The notes: generated by a model from the letters alone, not told the origin. Counted from the stretch's first letter, positions 1-10,244 are shown. The stretch is DNA of 64,000 bases from Bacteroidota bacterium (GCA_016868775.1 VGFT01000005.1:62001-126000), one strand, 5' to 3'. Translations and numbers: made by a program.

Positions 1-654
1 CAAGTTCCCCTGATCTATGCCTCCTCGGCGGCTACCTATGGAAATGGGGATAATGGCTATTCGGATGATACGGCCCTGCTTCCTTCCCTGAAGCCATTAA
101 ATCCGTATGGGTTATCGAAACATCAATTCGATTGCTGGGTGGTGGAGCAGGCCATTCAACCGCCGCATTGGTATGGCCTGAAATTTTTTAATGTGTATGG
201 ATTTCGGGAGTCACACAAAGGTCGGATGGCCAGTATGGTCTACCATGGATTCCAACAAATCCGAGAACGGGGGCAGGTTCGGCTATTCAAATCGCACCGG
301 GCGGGCATTGCGGATGGAGAACAGCGCAGAGATTTCATCTATGTGAAGGACGTGATCGGAGTGATTGATTGGTTGATGAATCGCTTGGCCCCCGTAGGTA
401 TTTACAACCTGGGAACGGGACAGGCCCGCTCCTTCAACGACCTGATCCGCGCTGTTTTTCAGGCGATGAACCTTCCGGCGAACATTGAATATTTTGATAT
501 GCCGGTGGATCTGCGGGATAGCTATCAATACTTCACCGAAGCCCCGATGGAAAAACTCCGCTTGGCCGGATATCCGTATAATTTCTACTCGCTGGAGGAG
601 GGGGTGGGGGACTATCTCCGGAATTACTTAGTCCCGGACCAAGCTTCTGCGTAA
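1..654 (+). CDS. hldD: NAD-dependent epimerase, ADP-L-glycero-D-manno-heptose-6-epimerase-like (5' truncated by window edge)
   Basis: Frame is open from base 1 (QVPLIYASSAATYGNGDNGYSDD...LNPYGLSKHQFD); SDR-type YGxSK motif, then GLKFFNVYGFRESHKGRMASM and RDFIYVKDV typical of HldD/RfaD. Confidence 0.85.
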   Translation, partial: QVPLIYASSAATYGNGDNGYSDDTALLPSLKPLNPYGLSKHQFDCWVVEQAIQPPHWYGLKFFNVYGFRESHKGRMASMVYHGFQQIRERGQVRLFKSHRAGIADGEQRRDFIYVKDVIGVIDWLMNRLAPVGIYNLGTGQARSFNDLIRAVFQAMNLPANIEYFDMPVDLRDSYQYFTEAPMEKLRLAGYPYNFYSLEEGVGDYLRNYLVPDQASA

Positions 655-814
655 GTTTTAGCACCGATTTTCCACAAGTTTTTGGCAACGCCTCCCCTGG
701 GACTTTTTTCAACTATCTTTACACGACCTCTCGGATTTCCCCATTCATTCGGCTGGTCATTTGTACTTCGCAAAATCTTTTGCGCGGGCAAGCTATTTAG
801 AAATAAATCGCCCT

Positions 815-2461
815 ATGGCTAAGTATATTTTTGTGACCGGGGGGGTAACCTCCTCATTGGGAAAAGGCATCATTGCTGCTTCTCTGGCCAAGCTCCTTCA
901 GGCGCGAGGTCTTCGTGTCACCATTCAAAAATTCGATCCCTACATCAACGTCGATCCCGGCACCCTGAATCCGTATGAGCACGGCGAGTGTTATGTGACC
1001 GAAGACGGCGCGGAAACGGATCTGGACCTGGGGCATTACGAGCGCTTCCTGAGCATTTATACGTCGCAGGCGAATAATGTAACAACCGGACGCATCTACC
1101 AGACCGTGATCGAGCAGGAGCGGCAAGGGGTTTATCTGGGAAAGACCGTACAAGTAGTACCTCACATCACCGATGAGATCAAGCGGTGCATGCGGATACT
1201 GGGGGAAAGTGGCAACTACGATGTGGTGATCACCGAAATCGGAGGCACGGTGGGCGATATTGAGAGTTTACCTTTTGTGGAGTCGGTCCGACAACTCCAA
1301 TGGGAACTGCCGGAGGAGGATACCGTGGTGGTGCACCTGACCTTGATCCCCTACCTGCGCGCAGCAAAGGAATTAAAGACCAAGCCCACGCAACACAGCG
1401 TGCGGATGTTGAGTCAGGAAGGAGTGCATCCGGATGTGATCGTTTGCAGAACCGAAAGATCGATCTCCTCCGATTTGCGCAAAAAGATCGCCTTGTTCTG
1501 CAATGTTCGGCAGGAAGCGGTCATTGAATCGCTCGATGCTTCTACGATCTATGAAGTTCCCCTGATGATGATGCGCGAGGGGTTGGATACCATCGTGATG
1601 AAAAAATTGCATCGCACGGGTAAACAAGAGCCGGATCTTTCCCGGTGGAGTGATTTTTTACACAAGTTGAAAAATCCCAAACAGGTAGTGTCGATCGGAC
1701 TGATCGGCAAGTACATCGAATTGCAAGATGCCTACAAATCGATCTTGGAAGCATTTGTGCATGCCGGTGCCGTACAGGAAACGGAGGTGCAAGTGATCAA
1801 TCTTCACAGCGAGCAGCTGAATGCATCAAACATACAGGATCAATTGAAGGGGTTGGACGGATTGCTGGTGGCACCCGGCTTTGGTCACCGAGGCGTAGAA
1901 GGAAAGATCGAGGCCGTTCGGTATGCCCGCGAGCAGGGGCTGCCTTTTTTCGGAATCTGTTTAGGAATGCAAATGGCGGCAATCGAGTTCGCCCGAAACG
2001 CACTGGATCACAAGAAAGCACATTCTACAGAAATGGATCCCCAGACGCCCGACCCGGTGATCGCTTTGATGGAAGATCAGAAACAGTTGCAGGTCAAAGG
2101 AGGCACCATGCGGTTAGGGGCTTATCCCTGCGACCTTAAACCCGGCAGTTTAGCGGAGCGTATTTATGGGTCGACCCGTATCTCTGAGCGTCACCGGCAT
2201 CGATGGGAATTCAACAATCGCTACTTGGAGGCATTTCAACAGGCCGGTATGCAGGCCAGCGGGGTGAATCCCGGTTCCGGCTTGGTGGAGGTCATCGAAT
2301 TGAAGGACCATCCCTTCTTCATCGGTGTGCAATATCATCCTGAATTGAAGAGTACGGTGGAAAACCCACACCCGATATTCGTTCACTTCATCCGGGCCGC
2401 CTTGGAACGTCGGAACCTGGCTACTTCCTCCCGGCCTCGAAAAGAGGCAGTCGAGTCTTGA
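815..2461 (+). CDS. pyrG: CTP synthase
   Basis: MAKYIFVTGGVTSSLGKGIIAASLAKLLQARG N-terminus and C-terminal glutamine amidotransferase (GICLGMQ, YHPE). ORF track starts at 761 but the conserved start is ATG 815. Confidence 0.97.
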   Translation: MAKYIFVTGGVTSSLGKGIIAASLAKLLQARGLRVTIQKFDPYINVDPGTLNPYEHGECYVTEDGAETDLDLGHYERFLSIYTSQANNVTTGRIYQTVIEQERQGVYLGKTVQVVPHITDEIKRCMRILGESGNYDVVITEIGGTVGDIESLPFVESVRQLQWELPEEDTVVVHLTLIPYLRAAKELKTKPTQHSVRMLSQEGVHPDVIVCRTERSISSDLRKKIALFCNVRQEAVIESLDASTIYEVPLMMMREGLDTIVMKKLHRTGKQEPDLSRWSDFLHKLKNPKQVVSIGLIGKYIELQDAYKSILEAFVHAGAVQETEVQVINLHSEQLNASNIQDQLKGLDGLLVAPGFGHRGVEGKIEAVRYAREQGLPFFGICLGMQMAAIEFARNALDHKKAHSTEMDPQTPDPVIALMEDQKQLQVKGGTMRLGAYPCDLKPGSLAERIYGSTRISERHRHRWEFNNRYLEAFQQAGMQASGVNPGSGLVEVIELKDHPFFIGVQYHPELKSTVENPHPIFVHFIRAALERRNLATSSRPRKEAVES

Positions 2462-2498
2462 GCCCTTTCCTATCTTTGATGCCCCCTAAACGTACTTC

Positions 2499-4340
2499 AT
2501 GAATCTCGACCGCAATACGGTGATTGGCTTTGTGCTATTGGCCATTTTATTTTTTGGTTATTTCTACCTGCTTTACACCGAGCAATCGGAGATGCGGCAA
2601 AAGCAAGCGCGGGAGCAGTTTGTTCGCGACTCGCTGGCCGCTGCCAAGGCCCCGGTCGTTGATCCGCAACGTATCGTAAAAGATTCGCTGAAGGCCGACT
2701 CCTTGAGCCGGGCGGTTAAAGCCGGATCCTTCACTCCTGCAACAGACAATTCCCTTGTCTCTTGTACGCTGGAAAATTCTTCGATCAAAGTGGTTCTCTC
2801 TAGCCGGGGCGGTCAGATCGAACGGGTAGCGTTGAAGGATTATAAGGGGTTGGACAGTGGGATGGTGAAGTTGGGAGGTGCTGGCGGGACCTCTCTTGGC
2901 TATCCGATCAAAACAGGCAATGGTCAAACTACTTCAACTAATGAGTTGCAGTTCGTCCTGAAGGATTCGGGCCGAAATCAAGATGGATCCCAATTTGTGC
3001 TCTTTCGTTTGGCGGGCACAGACACGGCCCGGTACATCGATCATCGCTTTGAACTGCCTAAAGCGGGTTATCTGATCAAACAAACCATTCGGGTGCAAGG
3101 GGTTGCGGACTTAGTAGATGATCGTTCCCTTCGAACGGTATGGAACTACACGGCGGAACCACAAGAACAAGACCTGGCTTTTGAGAAACAAAATACCCAG
3201 ATCGGATACGTTGAGCAAGATGAATTCGACTATCATACCATCGGCCGGAGTTCGGATCGTCGCTTCGATGGGTCGGTAAGTTGGGTGGGGATCCGGCAGC
3301 GCTTTTTTCTGGGGGCCCTTATTGCCCCCACTAAATTCCAGAAAGGCGAAGTTGTGTGGTCGGATACCAGTTCCAAGCATGTGGTTCAGTCAAGTTCCAA
3401 TCTTACCCTTCCGCTCGATGGTCAGGGAGAAACCCGCTTGCAATACTTTTTTGGTCCTTCGGACTACCACACCCTGAAACAATACGACTTGGGGTTGGAG
3501 CAGATCGTGAATTTGGGCCAGGGGGTCTATGCATTTGTTAGTCCCCTTAACAAATACGTCATCCTTCCGACCTATGAATTTTTCCGTGGATTGACGGGTA
3601 CGGACTTGGGGATTGCCATTTTGCTGCTGACACTGGTTATCCGCTTAGTAATCTCCCCGCTCACCTATTCCAGTTATTTGAGTGGTGCCAAGATGAAAGC
3701 GCTGCGTCCAGAGATCGCGAAACTCAAAGAGAAATTCGGGGAAGATCGGCAGTCGATGAGCATGGAGCAGATGAAGCTCTTTCGCGAAGCAGGCGTAAAC
3801 CCCTTGGGGGGTTGTATCCCGGCACTGCTGCAGATCCCGATTTTCTTTGCATTGTTCAGCTTCTTCAATTCCGAGGTCAGTTTGCGGGGGGCTTCTTTCC
3901 TTTGGGCGCATGATCTTTCCACGTTTGACGCTCCGATCGAATTTGGTTTTTCCATTCCGTTGCTGGGTGGTCACCTGAGTTTGTTCAACGTTTTAGCGGC
4001 AGCGACGAGTTTTCTGATCTCTTGGTATAGCATGAGTATGACACCGGACCAGGACAATCCCATGTTAAAATACATGCCCTATATTTTCCCGGTGTTTCTA
4101 TTGTTCTTCTTCAATCAGTTGCCTTCGGGCCTGACTTGGTATTACACGGTCTCCAACCTGGTCACCCTCGGACTGCAATTTGTTATTCAGGCCTACATCA
4201 TCGATCACGACAAGATTCTGGCCAAAATCCAGGAAAACAGGAAAAAGCCGAAGAAAAAGTCGAAATGGCAAGAGCGGCTGGAACAAATGCAGGAGCAGCA
4301 GAAAAAATTAACGGATCAGCGTAAAAAAACGGACAAATAG
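2499..4340 (+). CDS. yidC: Membrane protein insertase YidC
   Basis: MNLDRNTVIGFVLLAILFFGYF N-terminus, periplasmic domain, conserved core LTYSSYLSGAKMKALRPEIAKLKEKF and lysine-rich C-terminus. Confidence 0.96.
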   Translation: MNLDRNTVIGFVLLAILFFGYFYLLYTEQSEMRQKQAREQFVRDSLAAAKAPVVDPQRIVKDSLKADSLSRAVKAGSFTPATDNSLVSCTLENSSIKVVLSSRGGQIERVALKDYKGLDSGMVKLGGAGGTSLGYPIKTGNGQTTSTNELQFVLKDSGRNQDGSQFVLFRLAGTDTARYIDHRFELPKAGYLIKQTIRVQGVADLVDDRSLRTVWNYTAEPQEQDLAFEKQNTQIGYVEQDEFDYHTIGRSSDRRFDGSVSWVGIRQRFFLGALIAPTKFQKGEVVWSDTSSKHVVQSSSNLTLPLDGQGETRLQYFFGPSDYHTLKQYDLGLEQIVNLGQGVYAFVSPLNKYVILPTYEFFRGLTGTDLGIAILLLTLVIRLVISPLTYSSYLSGAKMKALRPEIAKLKEKFGEDRQSMSMEQMKLFREAGVNPLGGCIPALLQIPIFFALFSFFNSEVSLRGASFLWAHDLSTFDAPIEFGFSIPLLGGHLSLFNVLAAATSFLISWYSMSMTPDQDNPMLKYMPYIFPVFLLFFFNQLPSGLTWYYTVSNLVTLGLQFVIQAYIIDHDKILAKIQENRKKPKKKSKWQERLEQMQEQQKKLTDQRKKTDK

Positions 4341-4391
4341 GGATGCAACCCCTGCACCGATAGTGCCATCTCCAAAAATAAACGTTATGCA

Positions 4392-5063
4392 ATGCGGTAT
4401 TATTTAGCCTTTTTTTGCTGCATTATATATTTCGATCTATTTGCCCAGACGGGGACCAGTGTTCGTCGACTCTCCGAGGCAACGCTGACCTACTCCGTAT
4501 CAATACGAACAACCAATAAGGAGCCAAGAGCGGCCGATTTGATGGACGGCGCACTGAACATCGTTTACTTGAAAGGAAATATGAGTCGGTCGGATCTCAA
4601 TAGTTCCCTCGGCAGGCAATCGACCATCGTCGATTCCAAAACTGGTAACGCTACGGTGTTGAAAGAATATGGGGAACAGCGGTATCTTATTCAGATGACT
4701 TCTGCGGAATGGGAAAGCTCAAACGAAGCGTATGAGAATGTTCGCTACCAATATACGGGTGTAACCAAACAAGTTGCCGGTTATCTCTGTGAGCAAGCCA
4801 TTGGTACCTGGGGGGATCAAAATACGTATGTAGTTTTTTTTACCCGCGCGTTGCAACCCGTGAACCATGAATTTCAATACCTGAACCGTAATCTTCCCGG
4901 CTTGGCGCTGGAATACCAGGCCAAAGTGGGCAATAGTGAGCTGACCTATATAGCTACCAAAGTTGATTTTGATCCGGTACCGCACACTGTCTTTGAGTTG
5001 CCCACCAGCGGGTATCGGATTATGACCTATCAAGAAAGTAAGGGAAGCGTAAAAAAGAATTAA
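4392..5063 (+). CDS. Hypothetical secreted protein
   Basis: Complete ORF with N-terminal hydrophobic signal-like segment; no family recognised with confidence. Confidence 0.7.
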   Translation: MRYYLAFFCCIIYFDLFAQTGTSVRRLSEATLTYSVSIRTTNKEPRAADLMDGALNIVYLKGNMSRSDLNSSLGRQSTIVDSKTGNATVLKEYGEQRYLIQMTSAEWESSNEAYENVRYQYTGVTKQVAGYLCEQAIGTWGDQNTYVVFFTRALQPVNHEFQYLNRNLPGLALEYQAKVGNSELTYIATKVDFDPVPHTVFELPTSGYRIMTYQESKGSVKKN

Positions 5064-5083
5064 CAGGCTGGTTCGAAGCGCGT

Positions 5084-5428
5084 TTAGAAGCGGCGTATCG
5101 ATTGATTGCCGAGCGTCAACTTAACCGTTGGGGTCCAGATCTGCTTTTTCAGCGGCATGGTATAGATGTGATTTCCTTTTTGTAGGGAAACAACTGTATT
5201 CACCTGGATTGCTTTTGAATTGTCCTGTAGGACGGAGCGGCCCCGGAAATCATATCCGGATTTCAATGAAAATGTACCCGGTACTTGTTCGATTCGGCTG
5301 GAGAGATTCAGCTGTGTTTTGCGCTTGGCCGATTTACGACGACCTTCTCCCAGCGTGGCATACGCGTAAAAACCGCTGAACAAGATCAGCAGAGCCGTTA
5401 AGGAAAGGAGAATCGTTTTGTTTCTCAT
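5084..5428 (-). CDS. Hypothetical membrane-anchored/secreted protein
   Basis: 114-aa ORF with N-terminal hydrophobic helix; fills the gap between neighbours. Confidence 0.55.
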   Translation of the reverse strand: MRNKTILLSLTALLILFSGFYAYATLGEGRRKSAKRKTQLNLSSRIEQVPGTFSLKSGYDFRGRSVLQDNSKAIQVNTVVSLQKGNHIYTMPLKKQIWTPTVKLTLGNQSIRRF

Positions 5429-5595
5429 ATTGTAAAAGTATAGCTAAAAATTGATTTGATTCCAAAATTTCTACGGGTTTTTTCCGGTATGCGGCCGGAA
5501 TTAGCGGAAATTTGTAATCCTGGGTTCCCGTTTTCCCCATTTGGGGATATTTCAATCTTTTTGATCTATTGAATTTCAGGAACTTAAGCAATGTT

Positions 5596-7014
5596 ATGGG
5601 GGAATCATTTTCTGAGGATAAGGACAATTTACAGGAACTTCTGCTGCTCTACGAGCAACTGAAAAAGGGGCAAGGCAGAGGGTATTTGGAGGAGGATTCC
5701 TTCGAGCGGATTATCGTTTACTACCAAGACCAAGAACAATTCAAAAAGGCGCTGGAAGCTGCCCGATTTGCGCTGGAACGTTTTCCGTATTCATCTCCCC
5801 TCAAGATAAAATTGGCTGATGTACTGATCGCACTGCGCCGATTTCGGGATGCAAAAGCAGTCCTGGAAGAGGCGGCATTGTTAGACAACCGCGACATCAA
5901 CCTGTATATTTTGCAAGTCGAGGTCTTCCTGGCCCTGGAGCTTCCTATACATGCCCATACGATCCATCAGGAGGCCTTGGGACTATTTGAAGGGGAGGAG
6001 CGTATTGAGTTATTATTTGAGTTGGCAGATGTGTATGACGATTACGAGGAATATGAGCGTGTTTTTGAATGTATTCGCGACGTATTGGAGTCGGATCCTA
6101 CCAATGAGGAGGCGTTGTACAAAATTTGTTTTTGGACCGATTTCACTGGCCAGAATGAGGAAAGCATCCGGTTGCATCAATCCATATTGGAGGATTTTCC
6201 TTACAGTGAATTGGCTTGGTTTAATTTGGGGGCAGCTTATCAAGGGCTTAAGCTTTATGAAAAGGCCATCGATGCGTATCAGTATGCGATTGCCATTGAG
6301 GAAAAATTTGATTACGCCTACCGAAACATGGGAGATGCCCTGATTCGTTTGCGTCGGTATAAGGAGGCATTGGAGGCCTTGCAGCGGGTGACCGAACTCA
6401 CCAAACCCGAGGATGTCATTTTTGAGGCAATGGGATTTTGCTATGAGCGGCTCAAACAACCGGCGCAAGCCAGAAGCCAATATCGAAAAGCGGTATACCT
6501 GCGTCCCGATGATAGTTTACTTCATTACAAAATTGCGGTCACCTATCATACAGAACGGCAATGGGAACGGGCTATCCGGCAGATTGAGACGGCCCTGAAA
6601 CGATTTCCTCGCCAACCCGACTACAATAAATTGGCGGGAGAGTGTTACGCTCGCTTGGGACAATGGCAACAGGCCGTTGATCACTTGGCCTTAGTGGTTC
6701 GATCCAGACCCAAGACCGCTGCCAGTTGGGAGGCACTAATCACATGTCTCTTTCAGGCGGGCGATCATGCGGAGGCTTGCAAACAATCAGCGAATGCCTT
6801 TACGGCTACGGGGAACAAGCCATTGTTTCTCTACTACCGCGCGGCAGCTTTTTTTGGTTTATCGCAACCTGCTCAAGGGCTGGAATGGCTTGAAAAAGCG
6901 TTAAATCAAGCACCCAAGTTGCTTAAAAAGTTCATGGAGGTATTTCCTTCTGCCTTGCAGCACCGGGCGTTGGTAGATCTTTTGGCCAAACACAAGCGTC
7001 GTCGTTCCTTCTGA
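5596..7014 (+). CDS. Tetratricopeptide repeat protein
   Basis: Multiple TPR-like units (e.g. SELAWFNLGAAYQGLKLYEKAIDAYQYAIAIEEKFDYAYRNMGDALIRLRRYKEALEAL). Probable start is the internal Met at 5596. Confidence 0.88.
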   Translation: MGESFSEDKDNLQELLLLYEQLKKGQGRGYLEEDSFERIIVYYQDQEQFKKALEAARFALERFPYSSPLKIKLADVLIALRRFRDAKAVLEEAALLDNRDINLYILQVEVFLALELPIHAHTIHQEALGLFEGEERIELLFELADVYDDYEEYERVFECIRDVLESDPTNEEALYKICFWTDFTGQNEESIRLHQSILEDFPYSELAWFNLGAAYQGLKLYEKAIDAYQYAIAIEEKFDYAYRNMGDALIRLRRYKEALEALQRVTELTKPEDVIFEAMGFCYERLKQPAQARSQYRKAVYLRPDDSLLHYKIAVTYHTERQWERAIRQIETALKRFPRQPDYNKLAGECYARLGQWQQAVDHLALVVRSRPKTAASWEALITCLFQAGDHAEACKQSANAFTATGNKPLFLYYRAAAFFGLSQPAQGLEWLEKALNQAPKLLKKFMEVFPSALQHRALVDLLAKHKRRRSF

Positions 7015-7055
7015 GATTCTACTTCTTTAGTACCTTCGGGCCTGAAAAAAATACC

Positions 7056-7826
7056 ATGAATTTCAATCTCACCCAAATGCCCAACCGGCTGATCAAGCCC
7101 CGTCAATCGGGTATAACCATGGTGATGGACAAGGGACTTAGCATCGAAGAGGCGCGTAATTTTATGAGTGTGTCTCATCCGCATGTCGACTTGGTAAAAT
7201 TGGGGTTTGGCACCTCTTTTGTCACCCCCGACCTTAAAAAGAAACTTGAGGTATACCGGTCTTACAACATTCCTGTCAATTTCGGCGGTACGCTTTTCGA
7301 AGCCTTTCTGATCCGCAACCAATTTGAGGATTACATCGCGGTCTGTCGTGATTTTGGAATTTCATACATGGAGGTTAGCGATGGTTCAATAACCATCCCC
7401 CACGCCGAAAAATGTGGTTACATCGAAAAACTCACCAAGCACGGCACCGTCTTAAGTGAAGTGGGCAGCAAAGACGCCGCACACATTATTCCTCCGTACA
7501 AATGGATCGAGCTGATGCGCGCTGAATTATCGGCAGGCTCCACCTATGTAATCGCCGAGGCCCGTGAGGCGGGAAATGTGGGGATTTATCGTGGAAGCGG
7601 CGAGGTACGGGAAGGATTGGTGCAAGAGATCTTGACTCAAATTCCCGGCGAACAAATTCTCTGGGAAGCACCCCAAAAGGCACAGCAACTGTATTTCATT
7701 GAACTCCTCGGTTGCAACGTGAACCTGGGCAACATCGCTCCCACGGAGGTGATCCCCTTAGAAGCGATGCGAATGGGACTTCGAGGCGATACCTTCCATC
7801 TCTTCCTCGATACAAAAGAAGCCTGA
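7056..7826 (+). CDS. Phosphosulfolactate synthase (ComA)-family protein
   Basis: GITMVMDKGLSIEEARNFMSVSHPHVDLVKLGFGTS and FEDYIAVCRDFGISYMEVSDGSITIP resemble the ComA family TIM barrel. Confidence 0.85.
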   Translation: MNFNLTQMPNRLIKPRQSGITMVMDKGLSIEEARNFMSVSHPHVDLVKLGFGTSFVTPDLKKKLEVYRSYNIPVNFGGTLFEAFLIRNQFEDYIAVCRDFGISYMEVSDGSITIPHAEKCGYIEKLTKHGTVLSEVGSKDAAHIIPPYKWIELMRAELSAGSTYVIAEAREAGNVGIYRGSGEVREGLVQEILTQIPGEQILWEAPQKAQQLYFIELLGCNVNLGNIAPTEVIPLEAMRMGLRGDTFHLFLDTKEA

Positions 7827-8569
7827 TGCGGGTCTTTGGACTCATCGGCAATCCACTTACCCATTCTTTCTCGGGGAGTTATTTCGAGAAAAAATTCAGG
7901 GAACTCGGTCTTCACGACCATGTTTATAATCTTTATTCGCTGCCAGACCTGAGCGAATTCGCCTCCTGGGTCCGTCGGGTCGATGGATTGGAAGGCCTCA
8001 ACGTAACCATCCCCTACAAAAAATCCATCTTACCCTATTTAGATGAAATCTGTTTGCCGGAGGGGCTTGTGACATGTAATTGCATTCATCTCCGCGACAA
8101 CAAACTGATCGGATACAATACCGATGTCATCGGATTTGCCAATAGTTTGAAACCTTTGCTGAAGCCCCATCATCAACGGGCACTGGTATTGGGACAAGGT
8201 GGGGCAGCCGAAGCGGTCTGCCACGTGTTGAAACAATGGCAAATCCCCTTTCGGCAAGTTGGAAGGGAAGCCAGCGTGCCGGGTGGGTTGACCTATTCAA
8301 TGCTGACCTCTCTGTTGATCGAAGAGCATCCGCTCCTCATACACACTACTCCACTCGGCACGTATCCCAACGTATCAGATTATCCGCCGATTCCCTACGA
8401 AGGAATCGGTCCAAACCATTTGCTGTACGACTTGGTGTATAACCCCGAACGCACGGTTTTTCTTTCCAAGGGTGCGGAACGGGGAGCAATCATTTCGAAT
8501 GGGTGGAACATGTTGGTGGGTCAGGCCGAGGCCAGCTGGTCGATTTGGAACGGGAATTTACTTACCTGA
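7826..8569 (+). CDS. aroE: Shikimate dehydrogenase
   Basis: MRVFGLIGNPLTHSFSGSYF, GLNVTIPYKKSI, GYNTDVIGF, NGWNMLVGQAEASW. Start ATG 7826 overlaps the upstream TGA. Confidence 0.95.
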   Translation: MRVFGLIGNPLTHSFSGSYFEKKFRELGLHDHVYNLYSLPDLSEFASWVRRVDGLEGLNVTIPYKKSILPYLDEICLPEGLVTCNCIHLRDNKLIGYNTDVIGFANSLKPLLKPHHQRALVLGQGGAAEAVCHVLKQWQIPFRQVGREASVPGGLTYSMLTSLLIEEHPLLIHTTPLGTYPNVSDYPPIPYEGIGPNHLLYDLVYNPERTVFLSKGAERGAIISNGWNMLVGQAEASWSIWNGNLLT

Positions 8570-8995
8570 GAACCGGTGTAACAAAATGGGTTCCGGAACA
8601 CGGACCGGTTTGTTTTTTTGATAGTCAAAACAGATCATCGTCGTGTGGGCCAGTGCAGTGATCACCTCCGCGTCGCCCTCTTTTCTCCAGATCCGATACA
8701 ACATTCGAAATCCTGTACCCGACCACTCCGGTACCGACAATTCCACTCGTAACAAATCGCCATAGAACATCTCTTTCTTCAACACCACGGATAGATCGCG
8801 CAGGATGAGTCCAACCCCCTCCATATTCATTTCGGTGTAGTTCCATGCGCGTAGAAATTGCACACGGGCCTCGTGTAATAAACTTACGATCCGGTCATTG
8901 CCCAGGTGATTGCCGTAGTTGAGATCGCTGATCCGAACCCCAAGCTCGCAAGAGAAAAGAGCAGGACCCTCAAAGGATAGTTCCCATTTATTCAT
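8558..8995 (-). CDS. Acyl-CoA thioesterase, hotdog fold (4HBT-like)
   Basis: LNYGNHLGNDRIVSLLHEARVQFL hotdog signature; likely start is the internal Met (MNKWELSF). Confidence 0.82.
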   Translation of the reverse strand: MNKWELSFEGPALFSCELGVRISDLNYGNHLGNDRIVSLLHEARVQFLRAWNYTEMNMEGVGLILRDLSVVLKKEMFYGDLLRVELSVPEWSGTGFRMLYRIWRKEGDAEVITALAHTTMICFDYQKNKPVRVPEPILLHRFSGK

Positions 8996-9023
8996 GAGAG
9001 CAAATCTCCGAAAAGAACCCGTA

Positions 9024-9698
9024 TTAATGCTCTGCGTCAATCAGTGCGAGCAGACCCATAAACGAATCGGCTTGAAAACCCAGCTCGGTTTGAAGGACCT
9101 CTGCATGCCACTTGTTTTGCTGCTGATTGCAGTCGGCGTTTTGCGTTTCTCCGCTCAAACAACAAGAGAGGTACTCCCATTTTAAATGCAACCGAAGGGG
9201 TTCTCCTGTTTTGCTGGCTATCAATAAGTAGTCGGACGGGATCGGAGCGGTCGAGCGCGCGGCTGATTTTTTTGTTAATGTTTGGGAGAGGGCTTCTGTA
9301 CGGGGAAAGGGTTCCGCGTATTCTTGAACCGCATCAACGACGGGGCGCGGGGTAAGATCTTTTGGTGGATCGTTCAGAATTACAGAGAGAGAAGGGGTTG
9401 TTCCCTTACTGGTTTCTATCGATGTGTTAGTGGTAGGAGAGACGATCCAATACGTTGCTCCTAGCAGCAAAAGGGAAAAAATCGACACTAGAGCGTATCG
9501 GTTTCGTAAGGCCGGTTGATCAGACTTGGCTTTTCGGATCTGATGCCAGGTATTGGAAGGAGGATGTATTTCTACTTCGGCCAATCGGGTACGCAGTTGA
9601 TCCCTGTCGAGTGCCTCACAGATCGAGGTCCAGGTTTTTTCGGAAGGGGGCTGCTCCCATTGATTCAGTCTATTCAATTTGGCTTGCTCCATATGCAT
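9024..9698 (-). CDS. Putative single-TM anti-sigma-like protein, unknown family
   Basis: Directly abuts the ECF sigma gene; cytoplasmic N-terminus, TM (YALVSIFSLLLLGATYWIV), extracytoplasmic C-terminus. Confidence 0.7.
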   Translation of the reverse strand: MHMEQAKLNRLNQWEQPPSEKTWTSICEALDRDQLRTRLAEVEIHPPSNTWHQIRKAKSDQPALRNRYALVSIFSLLLLGATYWIVSPTTNTSIETSKGTTPSLSVILNDPPKDLTPRPVVDAVQEYAEPFPRTEALSQTLTKKSAARSTAPIPSDYLLIASKTGEPLRLHLKWEYLSCCLSGETQNADCNQQQNKWHAEVLQTELGFQADSFMGLLALIDAEH

Positions 9699-10244
9699 TC
9701 AACTATTTTTTTTCAGTCGCTCCTGCAGCCATTTTTTGGCCCGGGCATATTGCGATTTACTGGTTCCCTCACTGATCCCCAACTGCTGGGCGATCTCGCC
9801 GTGGTTGTAGCCCTCTACGGCATACAGGTTAAAGACCGTTCGGTAACCAACGGGCAGTTCCTGGATCAAGGCACTCAGTTCTTTTGCCTCGAGTTGGGTG
9901 ACCCCGGTTTCCTGTAAACTAGGCTCCTGTGGAGGTGTCTCTTGCTCCAATGAAACCAAGGGTTTTATCCGTCTGAAATGCTCAATGGCGGTGTTTACGA
10001 TGATGCGCCTTGCCCAGCCCTCGAAGGATCCCTCGCTCCGGTAGGTCGAGAGCTTTTGGAACAATTTGATAAATCCTTCCTGCAGAATATCCTCTGCAGC
10101 CTCTCGGTCGGATGCATACCGCAAGCAAACGGCAAAGAGGCGGGGGGATAACCACCGATACAATTGCTCCTCCGCGCGGTGATCATTCACCAAACAGCCG
10201 TTAATCAAGTCGCTCAAAGGCACCGGAGGGTTGCTTTCCATCAA
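9699..10244 (-). CDS. RNA polymerase sigma factor, ECF/sigma-70 family
   Basis: Sigma2 (DREAAEDILQEGFIKLFQKL..FEGWARRIIVNTAIEHFRR) and sigma4 (LPVGYRTVFNLYAVEGYNHGEIAQQLGISEGTSKSQYARAKKWL). Confidence 0.95.
   Translation of the reverse strand: MMESNPPVPLSDLINGCLVNDHRAEEQLYRWLSPRLFAVCLRYASDREAAEDILQEGFIKLFQKLSTYRSEGSFEGWARRIIVNTAIEHFRRIKPLVSLEQETPPQEPSLQETGVTQLEAKELSALIQELPVGYRTVFNLYAVEGYNHGEIAQQLGISEGTSKSQYARAKKWLQERLKKNS

Noticed and set aside
8571-8610. AACCGGT...ACCGGTT plus T run as an aroE terminator
   Set aside because: Falls inside the thioesterase coding sequence with a long, weakly paired loop; not convincing.
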